Positions 36,767-43,706 of a stretch of 64,000 bases of DNA are shown here, one piece after another. A program made the translations under genes and the position numbers. This DNA is from Streptomyces sp. Mut1 (GTDB taxonomy: Bacteria; Actinomycetota; Actinomycetes; Streptomycetales; Streptomycetaceae). Where the stretch lies: NCBI RefSeq assembly GCF_030719295.1, contig NZ_CP120997.1, positions 6,582,001 through 6,646,000 of the forward strand, read 5' to 3'. How positions within the stretch are numbered: the stretch's first letter is position 1; the number at the start of each line of letters is the position of its first letter. Below the pieces are notes generated by a model. The model was not told where the DNA came from and ran no database searches. It was given only the letters and a program-made list of their open reading frames with translations.

Positions 36767-37528
36767 TCAGTCGGGGCCCGCGCCGATGGACCGGTGGCGG
36801 ACCGCCACCGCGGCCCGGTGGCCGTGCGGGACGGCGACATCGGACACCAGCCACCCGGACAGCGCGGCCGGTGTCCCGCCGGCGCCGACGTACTCCGTCG
36901 ACGGATCCGCCCCCAGGCCGATCCCGAGCCCCTTCAGATACGCCTCCTTCCTGGTCCACACCCGGGCGAACGCCGCCGGACGCAGAGCGGGGGCGAGGGC
37001 GGCGAGCTCCGCCGCCTCCGCCGGGTGGAGGACATCGGCCGCCTCGACGAGGGTCTCCGGGCCCGGCACCGGTTCGACGTCCACCCCGACCGGGGCGGCG
37101 GCGACGGCGATCAGGCTCAGGCCCTCGCAGTGCGAGAGCGAGAAGTGCAGGCGCCCGTCGGGCAGTACGGGCCGGCCGTGCGGCTCCCCGCAGCACGGGC
37201 ACGGCGCTCGGGCCACCGATACGGTCCGGGGCGCGATGCCCAGATGGGTGCCGAGCACCCGGCGCAGCCCGACATGGGCGCACAGATAGGTGGCGCGGTC
37301 GGTGGGGCGGCGGAATTCCTCCGCCCGGGCCAGCTCGGACGGGCCGAGGACGAGCGGGGCGTACCGCGCGGCGCTCTCCTCGTGCGCGGCGGTGGCGACC
37401 AGCCAGAGCTGCGCACCGCCCGGTCCGGGGCCGGCCGGCGGGGGCAGCGCCGCGGGGAGCGGGGGCAGCGCGGCCGGGAGGACGAGGCGGTCGACGGCGG
37501 GTGGTGGACTGGGTTCCAGCAGGGACAT
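36767..37528 (-). CDS. Sfp-type 4'-phosphopantetheinyl transferase
   Basis: 253 aa, the Sfp size class. It attaches the phosphopantetheine arm from coenzyme A to carrier-domain serines. Motifs: PCPCCGEPHGRP, FSLSHCEG, VGVDVEP (Mg-binding acids) and WTRKEAYLKGLG. It starts 7 bases after the MFS gene and is the last gene of the tailoring operon, so it most likely activates the carrier domains of the NRPS proteins upstream. Confidence 0.93.
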   Translation of the reverse strand: MSLLEPSPPPAVDRLVLPAALPPLPAALPPPAGPGPGGAQLWLVATAAHEESAARYAPLVLGPSELARAEEFRRPTDRATYLCAHVGLRRVLGTHLGIAPRTVSVARAPCPCCGEPHGRPVLPDGRLHFSLSHCEGLSLIAVAAAPVGVDVEPVPGPETLVEAADVLHPAEAAELAALAPALRPAAFARVWTRKEAYLKGLGIGLGADPSTEYVGAGGTPAALSGWLVSDVAVPHGHRAAVAVRHRSIGAGPD

Positions 37529-37535
37529 GTCTGCC

Positions 37536-38825
37536 TCACACGGCTGTGGCGGTGGGCTCGGGGACGGCGGATACCTCCGCTGCGCCAGGGGTCTCCCGCG
37601 TTACGGGGGAGCGCAGGGCGAGGGCGGCGGCCACGGGCGAGAACAGGGCGATCGCCGCGCACAGCAGCCAGGTGCCGGTCACACCCAGCGCGGCGGAGAC
37701 CGAACTGAAGACGGCGAGCGACAGGGGCGCGGCTCCGATGCTGGACAGGGAGAAGGTCGACATCGCGGCGCCCAGCCGGCCCTCGGGGACGGCCTGTTGG
37801 TAGGCGGTGACCAGGGCGGGGCCGTTGAATCCCGAGAAGAGGCCGACGACGCACGCCGTGACGGCCAGGATGCCCGGGGTCGGGACCAGTGCCATGCAGC
37901 CCATGCCGACGGCGAGTCCGGTGCCGGTGACCAGGAGCTTGACCGAGACCGGGATGCGGTGGGCGAGGGCCGCGCCCAGTGCCGCCGACGCGAGGGCACC
38001 GGCGCTGAACGCGGTGAGGGCCGCGGCGACCGAACCGATGCCCCAGCCCTCGCCGGAGGCGCGCAGCGGCAGGGCGACCTCGGCCGGCCACAGGAAGGCG
38101 AAGTCCATGCAGAAGCAGGCGATGAACATCCACCGGAGCTTGGGGTGGGCGCCCAGCAGCAGCAGACCGTCCCCGGAGCGCCGGAAGAGCGAGGTACCCG
38201 CCCCGGAGCGGCGTTCGGGGCGGCCCATGCCGTGGGTGACGTGAAAGGCGCAGACCAGCCAGACGGCGCAGCCCGCGGCCGAGACGATCATGACGTCGGA
38301 CAGGCCGCCCGCCACCACCAGCCACGCCCCGAGCGGCGATCCGGCGATCGGGGCCAGCCGCATCACCATGGAGAACAGGGAGTTGGCGCGGCCCAGGTGT
38401 TCCTGAGGGGCCAGCCGGGTCAGCAGGATGCCGGAGGCAGGACCCGTGAGGCCTAGCAGCGAGCCCTCCACCACGGCGACGGCGACCAGGGGCCAGAGGC
38501 TGTCGGCGCTCGCGGTGACCAGGACGCCGACGGCGAGGACGACGAGCCGGGTGGCGGTGGCCCGCAGCAGCACGGCGCGTGGGCCGAGGCTGTCGGCGAG
38601 AGCGCCGCCGAACAGCAGCATCAGGGCGCGCGGCAGCGTGGAGGCGAGGATGACGAGGGTCACGGCGCCCCGGCCGCCGAGCTGGACCGCGGTCCAGTTC
38701 ATGGCGATGAGCAGGGCGAAGCTTCCGCACTGGACGGCGGCCTGGCCGGTGGCGAAGCTGCCGATGCGCCGCCAGTCCGGGGCGGTCGCCGCCTCGGACG
38801 ACGGGGCGGAGGGGTTGGTTGTCAT
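37536..38825 (-). CDS. MFS transporter, probable peptide exporter
   Basis: 429 aa with about twelve hydrophobic segments of the major facilitator family (enterobactin-exporter/MFS_3-like). ATG at 38825 with AGGAAG upstream. Lies between the precursor genes and the PPTase in the same direction. Export of, or resistance to, the NRPS product is the natural inference. Confidence 0.88.
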   Translation of the reverse strand: MTTNPSAPSSEAATAPDWRRIGSFATGQAAVQCGSFALLIAMNWTAVQLGGRGAVTLVILASTLPRALMLLFGGALADSLGPRAVLLRATATRLVVLAVGVLVTASADSLWPLVAVAVVEGSLLGLTGPASGILLTRLAPQEHLGRANSLFSMVMRLAPIAGSPLGAWLVVAGGLSDVMIVSAAGCAVWLVCAFHVTHGMGRPERRSGAGTSLFRRSGDGLLLLGAHPKLRWMFIACFCMDFAFLWPAEVALPLRASGEGWGIGSVAAALTAFSAGALASAALGAALAHRIPVSVKLLVTGTGLAVGMGCMALVPTPGILAVTACVVGLFSGFNGPALVTAYQQAVPEGRLGAAMSTFSLSSIGAAPLSLAVFSSVSAALGVTGTWLLCAAIALFSPVAAALALRSPVTRETPGAAEVSAVPEPTATAV

Positions 38826-38865
38826 GGGTTCGGCTTCCTGGGGGAGGGGGCTCGATGTGGGCGGT

Positions 38866-39210
38866 TCAGCGGAAGTGGCGGGTGGCGCGGACGCTGACCT
38901 GGGTGTCGTCGCCGCGCAGCGTCGCGGTGACGGCCAGGGCGGCGGCGCGGCCGGCGGCGCGGTGCAGGGAGTCCCGGCCGCGTGCCCCGCCACCGTGGGC
39001 GCGCAGTTCCAGACGGCCGCCGAGGTAGCCCCGGCCCGCCTCGGCGAGGGCGCGTTCGGCGGCGCGGCGGGCCGTGTCGGCCAGGGAGCCCCGGCGCTCC
39101 GCGTCCCGCACACCGTCCTCGGCCGCGGTCACGGTGATGCCGGGCAACTCCCGTACCAGGAAACGGGCCTGGACGCCGCGGCCGCGCCGGCGGTACGGGC
39201 GCCCGGTCAC
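38866..39210 (-). CDS. Protein of unknown function in the NRPS tailoring operon
   Basis: 114 aa. The GTG at 39210 overlaps the stop of the FMN enzyme gene (GTGA), so it is translated with it. The sequence is basic and Arg/Ala-rich, with a predicted helix (LADTARRAAERALAEAG) between beta-strand-like segments. No signal peptide, membrane segment or cysteine. I recognise no family. Coupling suggests a small partner of the GltS-like enzyme or a standalone modifying protein. Confidence 0.62.
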   Translation of the reverse strand: MTGRPYRRRGRGVQARFLVRELPGITVTAAEDGVRDAERRGSLADTARRAAERALAEAGRGYLGGRLELRAHGGGARGRDSLHRAAGRAAALAVTATLRGDDTQVSVRATRHFR

Positions 39211-40499
39211 GGCGCCGCTCCGACGGCGGGCTGGGCGGAGCCGAGCGGGGAACTCCCGGCGTCGGGGCTGTCGGGCCACCAGAGGTCCTCGGGGCCCAGC
39301 GCGGTGACGGTGTACTTGCCCAGTGCGCCGATCAGCAGGCGCAGTTCGAGGGCGACGCTCTCGACGAGGCGCTCCAGGCCGTGTTCCGGGTCCTCGTCCA
39401 CGGCGACCAGAGCGGCGCGCCCCAGGCCGACGGCGCGGGCGCCGAGGGCGAGGGCGCGCACGGCACGGCCGCCCTCCCACATGCCGCCGCTCGCGAGCAG
39501 GCAGCCCTCGGGGCGGCCGATCCGGCGCAGGCACTCGGCGAGCGGCAGGCCGACCTGGTCGAGGAAGACGCGGGGCGCCCAGCCGGTGCCGCCCTCCGCA
39601 CCGTCCACGGTGACGGCGTCGGCCCCGGCGGCCCAGGCGGTGCGGGCGGCGTCCCCGATGTCACGCCCCGGATGGAACTTCACCCAGGTCCGGGCCTTGG
39701 GGAAGTTGTTCCGCATGAAGCGCAGCTGCTGGCGCAGGATCTCGTCGGTGAAGGTGCCGGGCGTGGCACAGCGCAGCCGGCGGTCGTCGTCCGCGCCGAA
39801 CACCTCGGTGACCGTGAACCGGCCGGCCAGCTGCTCCGCCTCCGCGCCCGCGACGACGGTCATGCCGCCGAGACCCGGTTTGGCGCCCTGACCGGTCTTC
39901 AACTCGAAGGCCAGACGCCCGGATTCGAGCAGCGGACGGGTGGCGGGGTCGCTGTAGAGGAGGTTCCAGACCTCGGAGTCGGCGTCCTCGGTCGACTGCT
40001 GGACGACGATCCCGCCGACACCCTCGGGCGCGGCTTCGAGGTAGGCGTCGATGCGGTCCAGCAGGGCGGAGCGGGTGGCCTCCCCGCCGCGCCGGTAGCC
40101 GTGCACGGGCACCATGTTCTCCCCGATGACCATGGGGATGCCGAGCCGCCCTGCCTGGCGGGACGCGTGGACGGCGAGGTCGCCGCTGCCGGCCCGGGTG
40201 GACCCGAACGCCGACAGGTACAGCGGCAGCGAGGCGCCGAAGCCGCCGGTCCGGGTGGTCAGGTCGACATCGCCGGACTCGGGCTCGCGGGCCAGTTCGA
40301 TGAGCTTTTCGAGCCGCTCGGGCATGAAGACGGGCGGGGCGATGCGGGCCCGGTCCAGGGCGTCGGCGCGGTCGCCGGCGCCGGGCCCGAAGAGTTCGGC
40401 GCCGTACGAGCCGGCGGCGGGGAAGACCTCGGCGGTGCCGCGCCGGGCGCGGGCGCGGATCTGCCGTTCCGGGAAGCCGGGCGCGGTGAGGGCGCTCAC
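39207..40499 (-). CDS. FMN-dependent glutamate-synthase-like protein
   Basis: 430 aa. It resembles the central/FMN domain of glutamate synthase: IGENMVPVHGYRRGG, GQGAKPGLGG, KFHPGRDIG and the phosphate loop DAVTVDGAEGGTG. The glutaminase domain and the large subunit's other parts are absent, and I see no clear iron-sulfur cysteine set. The GTG at 40499 overlaps the AsnRS-like stop (GTGA). Role inferred: amination or redox of a 2-oxoacid or amino-acid precursor, perhaps supplying glutamate to the mutase. The electron donor is unknown. Confidence 0.82.
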   Translation of the reverse strand: MSALTAPGFPERQIRARARRGTAEVFPAAGSYGAELFGPGAGDRADALDRARIAPPVFMPERLEKLIELAREPESGDVDLTTRTGGFGASLPLYLSAFGSTRAGSGDLAVHASRQAGRLGIPMVIGENMVPVHGYRRGGEATRSALLDRIDAYLEAAPEGVGGIVVQQSTEDADSEVWNLLYSDPATRPLLESGRLAFELKTGQGAKPGLGGMTVVAGAEAEQLAGRFTVTEVFGADDDRRLRCATPGTFTDEILRQQLRFMRNNFPKARTWVKFHPGRDIGDAARTAWAAGADAVTVDGAEGGTGWAPRVFLDQVGLPLAECLRRIGRPEGCLLASGGMWEGGRAVRALALGARAVGLGRAALVAVDEDPEHGLERLVESVALELRLLIGALGKYTVTALGPEDLWWPDSPDAGSSPLGSAQPAVGAAP

Positions 40500-41497
40500 G
40501 GGGCCACCACCCCGGGGAGCTTCGGGTAGGCGCTGACCTGCCACAGGGAGTCGAGCCCGGTCAGGAAGCGGACCAGGCGCTGAAGACCCATGCCGAATCC
40601 GGCGCTGGCCGGGATGCCCTCGCGCGCCTCCTTCAGATACCAGGCGTACTTGGCGGGGTTCTCGCCGCTCTCCCGCATCCGGGTGACGATCGTCGCGTAA
40701 TCCGACTCGCGCTCGCTGCCGGAGACCAGCTCGCCGTAGCCGTGCGGGGCGATGAGGTCGAAGTTGCGCAGCACACCCGGGCGCTCGGGGTCCTCGCGGT
40801 CGTAGAAGCCGCGCGAGCCCTTGGGGTAGTCGTTGACGAAGAACGGGCGGTCGCTCTCCAGGGAGAGCAGCCGTTCACCGGTCCAGTCGATCTCACTGTC
40901 CGGGCTCTGCGGATGACCGATGGCGAGCAGGCGCGAGATGGCCTCCTGATGGGTGCACACGTCGTACTTGCCGCTGCGGATGTCCGCGAAGTCGGCCTCC
41001 AGACGCCCGAGTCCGGTGAGGATGTCCGGGACGGCGCTCCACACGTGCTCGGCGACGTGGGTGAGCAGCCCGGCGGCGATCTCCTGCACGTCCTCGCGGC
41101 GGGCGCCGGCCATCTCGACGTCGATCTGGTGGAACTCGACCAGATGGCGCCCGGTGGTGGCGGTCTCCTCCGGCTCCACCCGCACGTTGGGCGCGATGTA
41201 GAACAGCTTCGGGAAGCCGTGCAGGGACGCCTGCTTGTAGAGGATGGCGCTGGTCATCAGCTTGTACGGGCGGCCGTAGTAGTCGACGTCAAGGGCCTTG
41301 GCACCCCGGCCGCCCGGGTCGGTGACCGGTCCGACGAGGGGCGGCAGCAGCTCGGTGAAGCCCTCCCGCCGCAGGTGGTCGCGGGCCGCCTGGAGGGCCT
41401 CCTGCTGGACGAGCATGGCGGCGCGCAGCTGCGGGGAGCGCAGGTGTTCGCCGAGCGGGGGCGGCAGGGCGGGGCCGGGCTGCGGGGTGTGGTCCAT
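40496..41497 (-). CDS. AsnRS-like class II synthetase paralogue without anticodon domain
   Basis: 333 aa. It has the class II catalytic core only: motif 2 in RVEPEETATTGRHLVEFHQIDVE, an ATP-site segment PHGYGELVSGSERE and motif 3 GFGMGLQRLVRFLTG. The N-terminal OB-fold that AspRS/AsnRS use to read the anticodon is missing. This is the architecture of archaeal asparagine synthetase (AS-AR), which amidates aspartate with ammonia. With glutamate mutase in the same operon, I infer amidation of 3-methylaspartate; formation of an aminoacyl-adenylate for another acceptor is the alternative. ATG at 41497 with AGGAG upstream. Confidence 0.85.
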   Translation of the reverse strand: MDHTPQPGPALPPPLGEHLRSPQLRAAMLVQQEALQAARDHLRREGFTELLPPLVGPVTDPGGRGAKALDVDYYGRPYKLMTSAILYKQASLHGFPKLFYIAPNVRVEPEETATTGRHLVEFHQIDVEMAGARREDVQEIAAGLLTHVAEHVWSAVPDILTGLGRLEADFADIRSGKYDVCTHQEAISRLLAIGHPQSPDSEIDWTGERLLSLESDRPFFVNDYPKGSRGFYDREDPERPGVLRNFDLIAPHGYGELVSGSERESDYATIVTRMRESGENPAKYAWYLKEAREGIPASAGFGMGLQRLVRFLTGLDSLWQVSAYPKLPGVVAP

Positions 41498-41556
41498 GAC
41501 GGGCTCCTGTTCGTGACGGTGGCCGGGGGTGGGGTGGGGTGGGGCCGGGGAGGTGG

Positions 41557-42870
41557 TCAGGCGGTCGGGCGGGTCGTCAGGCGGTCGGGCGGCCGGGCGG
41601 CCACGGGGCCGGACGGCTCGCGGTCGTAGCGGACGGCCATGTGGTGGAGTGCGGTGAGCAGGCCGTCCGCCGTGAGCCGCGCGGAGTCGGCCGGGGCGTC
41701 GGGGCGGATCGGCATCGCCCCGGTGTCCGACCAGCGCAGCCGCCCGTCGGCGCCGATGACGCTGCGGGAACGCCCGGCGTTGTCGGGGTGCAGGCAGAAC
41801 GGCACGTCGAGCAGCCCGCGGGCGAAGGCGGCCGGCAGGGCGCGGGCCAGATCGGAGTGCAGGCCGAGGACGGCCTCCACCAGGGCGCGGGCCTGCGCGT
41901 AGACCTCGCCCCCGCACGCGCGGACCGCCGGGGCGGGCGGCGGTCCGGCGAGCGCGGCGGCCGCCGCGGCGGTCTCCAGCGCGCGGACGTTCTCGTCGAC
42001 GGTGGGGATACGGCGGGACTCGGCGGTCGTCTTGACGAGGAGCCGCTGCGCCCCGGACCGCACGGCGAGCCGGGCGGACGCTTCGAGCAGGCGGGTCGCG
42101 CCGTGCTCGGTACGCGGGTAGACGCCCATGTATGTGTAGAGGACGACATGGTGGTCCACGCCCGCCGGCAGCAGTTCACCGGCCAGCCGGCGCAGCGCCC
42201 GTACGGCCTCCTCGTCCTGGCCCGGGTCGGTCTGCTGCGCGTAGCTCAACGAGACGCTGCGCAGGCCGTGCTGGGCGAAGAACAGGCACTCCAGCACGCT
42301 CATCGCGACGAGCAGGGCGGGCGGGCAGAGCTGGCCGAGCAGGCAGCCGCCGAAGCTCTCCAGATGCGGGACGGAGCCGGGGCGCGCGCTCGCGGCGAGC
42401 AGCTCGCAGCCCTCGGCCCAGGCCGCGACGGACTCCCGCAGCGGGGTGCGGCCGTAGGGCAGGCAGTAGGAGACGGGCCCGCCCTCGGTCGCGTCGAGAC
42501 CGGCCGCGACCAGGGCCCGGACGATGGGCTGCGGACGGGCGGAGCCGTGGCGGACCTGGACGGGGAAGTCGGCGTCGTGCAGGCCGTCGAGCAGGGCGCG
42601 GGTGACGGCGAGGGGGTGGGTGGCGATGGGGTAGCCGTTGAGCCGGGTGCCCTCGTCGAGCGCGCCGCGCGCCCCGGCGAGATCACCGACGCGGGTGTAG
42701 CTGTCGATGGTGAGGGTGCCGACGGTCGTGGCGGTGGCGGCCCTGGTCCGCTCCAGGCCGGTGCGCATGGCGCCCGGATCGCCGAAGCCCATGCGGGGCT
42801 GGACGACCAGCCGGCCGGCGGCGGCCGAGTCCGCGACGAACGCGCCGAACGGGCGCGGGGCGCTGCTCAT
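41557..42870 (-). CDS. Glutamate mutase (methylaspartate mutase) subunit E
   Basis: 437 aa (clostridial GlmE is about 480). Barrel subunit that binds glutamate and, with the S subunit and adenosylcobalamin, rearranges L-glutamate to (2S,3S)-3-methylaspartate. Recognisable segments are GTLTIDSYTRVGD, LNGYPIATH, FPVQVRHGSARP, GGPVSYCLPYGR and ESFGGCLLGQLCPP. The ATG at 42870 overlaps the S-subunit stop (ATGA). In secondary metabolism such pairs supply 3-methylaspartate, as in vicenistatin and friulimicin pathways. Confidence 0.92.
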   Translation of the reverse strand: MSSAPRPFGAFVADSAAAGRLVVQPRMGFGDPGAMRTGLERTRAATATTVGTLTIDSYTRVGDLAGARGALDEGTRLNGYPIATHPLAVTRALLDGLHDADFPVQVRHGSARPQPIVRALVAAGLDATEGGPVSYCLPYGRTPLRESVAAWAEGCELLAASARPGSVPHLESFGGCLLGQLCPPALLVAMSVLECLFFAQHGLRSVSLSYAQQTDPGQDEEAVRALRRLAGELLPAGVDHHVVLYTYMGVYPRTEHGATRLLEASARLAVRSGAQRLLVKTTAESRRIPTVDENVRALETAAAAAALAGPPPAPAVRACGGEVYAQARALVEAVLGLHSDLARALPAAFARGLLDVPFCLHPDNAGRSRSVIGADGRLRWSDTGAMPIRPDAPADSARLTADGLLTALHHMAVRYDREPSGPVAARPPDRLTTRPTA

Positions 42871-43292
42871 GCCACCACCCGGGCACGGGCCGAGAGGAAG
42901 GCGCACAGGGTCTCCAGATCGCCGGCGCCGTCACCGAGCACGGCATCGCAGCCCGCCTCGCGCAACCGGTCCGCGCCGGCCTCCCCGGAACGGCCCGCGA
43001 CGCCGAGCTTGCCGCCGACGGCCACCGGCAGGGCGGCGAGATCCGGCTCGGCGCGCAGCCGGCGCACCGCGGCGAGCGCGTCCCGGTAACCATGGCCGTT
43101 GACGCTGCTGAGCACGACCACGTCGGGGGCATGCCGGCGACAGGCGGCCGTGAGCAGACCGGGACTCACACAGGGGCCCAGCGCGACGACGTCGTGTCCC
43201 CGCTCCTCCAGGAACAGCCCGAGATACACGAGGTTCCAGGTGTGGGAGTCCGAAGCAGTTCCGCTCAGGAGTATCTTCATGCCTTCGATCAT
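42867..43292 (-). CDS. Glutamate mutase subunit S, B12-binding
   Basis: 141 aa, the usual length. A cobalamin-binding Rossmann-like domain. The DxHxxG signature reads D-S-H-T-W-N: the cobalt-ligating histidine and its aspartate are kept, the glycine is replaced by asparagine. VVVLSSVNGHG and VGGKLG supply the other cofactor contacts. ATG at 43292 (GGAAAA upstream); an ATG at 43280 is possible but has its purine stretch too close. First gene of the tailoring operon. Confidence 0.9.
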   Translation of the reverse strand: MIEGMKILLSGTASDSHTWNLVYLGLFLEERGHDVVALGPCVSPGLLTAACRRHAPDVVVLSSVNGHGYRDALAAVRRLRAEPDLAALPVAVGGKLGVAGRSGEAGADRLREAGCDAVLGDGAGDLETLCAFLSARARVVA

Positions 43293-43376
43293 ATTTTTCC
43301 GGACGGTTCACGGGCGGAAGTCGAGCGGCAGTAACGGGCGGCAGTTTCCGGCCGGCAATTCACCCGGGATCAGGGT

Positions 43377-43393
43377 CCGGAAACCTTTTCCGG
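43377..43393. promoter_or_regulatory. 17-bp palindrome upstream of the glutamate mutase operon
   Basis: CCGGAAA-CCT-TTTCCGG is a perfect 7-bp inverted repeat in the gap between the mbtH terminator and the mutase genes. TTTCCGG-like half sites recur near 43345 and 43297. Possible operator of the tailoring operon; no promoter hexamers are clear enough to assign. Confidence 0.4.
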
Positions 43394-43441
43394 CCCAGTC
43401 CGTCCACCCTTTTCGGATTCCGCTCCGAGGCATACGAAAAG

Positions 43442-43472
43442 GCCGCGCCCCGCAGGAGCTGCGGGGCACGGC
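43442..43472 (-). terminator. Rho-independent terminator after mbtH
   Basis: GCCG-N-GCCCCGCA pairs with its complement around a 5-base loop. On the minus strand the hairpin is followed directly by CCTTTTCG. It ends the NRPS-D/mbtH transcript, so the mutase operon needs its own promoter. Confidence 0.82.
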
Positions 43473-43490
43473 ACAGGGTGGGGGAGGGCG

Positions 43491-43706
43491 TCAGGCGTAC
43501 TGGGCGACCAGGCTCCGGGGGCGGATGTCGGTCCAGTTGGCGGTGATGTACTCCAGCGCCGCGGAGCGGTCACCCGCCCCCCACACGCTGGTCCAGCCGG
43601 CCGGGATATCGGCGAAGTCCGGCCACAGGGCGTGCTGGCCCTCGTCGTTCACCACGACGTGGAAGGAGCCCTCGGAATTGTCGAAGGGGTTCACGGTGTC
43701 GCTCAT
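43491..43706 (-). CDS. MbtH-like protein
   Basis: 71 aa. Chaperone-like partner of NRPS adenylation domains. The family consensus is present: [19 protein letters not shown] with [14 protein letters not shown] and WTDIRP. The ATG overlaps the NRPS-D stop (ATGA), so it is made with that protein. Being the only MbtH in the window, it may serve all A domains of the cluster. Confidence 0.96.
   Translation of the reverse strand: MSDTVNPFDNSEGSFHVVVNDEGQHALWPDFADIPAGWTSVWGAGDRSAALEYITANWTDIRPRSLVAQYA

Noticed and set aside
40496..41497. A housekeeping asparaginyl- or lysyl-tRNA synthetase, or a self-resistance copy of one
   Set aside because: The anticodon-binding domain is missing and the gene sits between precursor genes, so normal tRNA charging is unlikely.
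42867..43292. Loss of the glycine in the B12-binding DxHxxG of mutase S as a sign of inactivity
   Set aside because: The cobalt-ligating His and its Asp partner remain, the rest of the fold is intact and the E subunit is complete and coupled; I expect it to be functional.
43309..43345. Loose ACGGGCGGNAG repeats upstream of the mutase genes
   Set aside because: Short, imperfect and in line with local GC bias; not strong enough to list as an operator.
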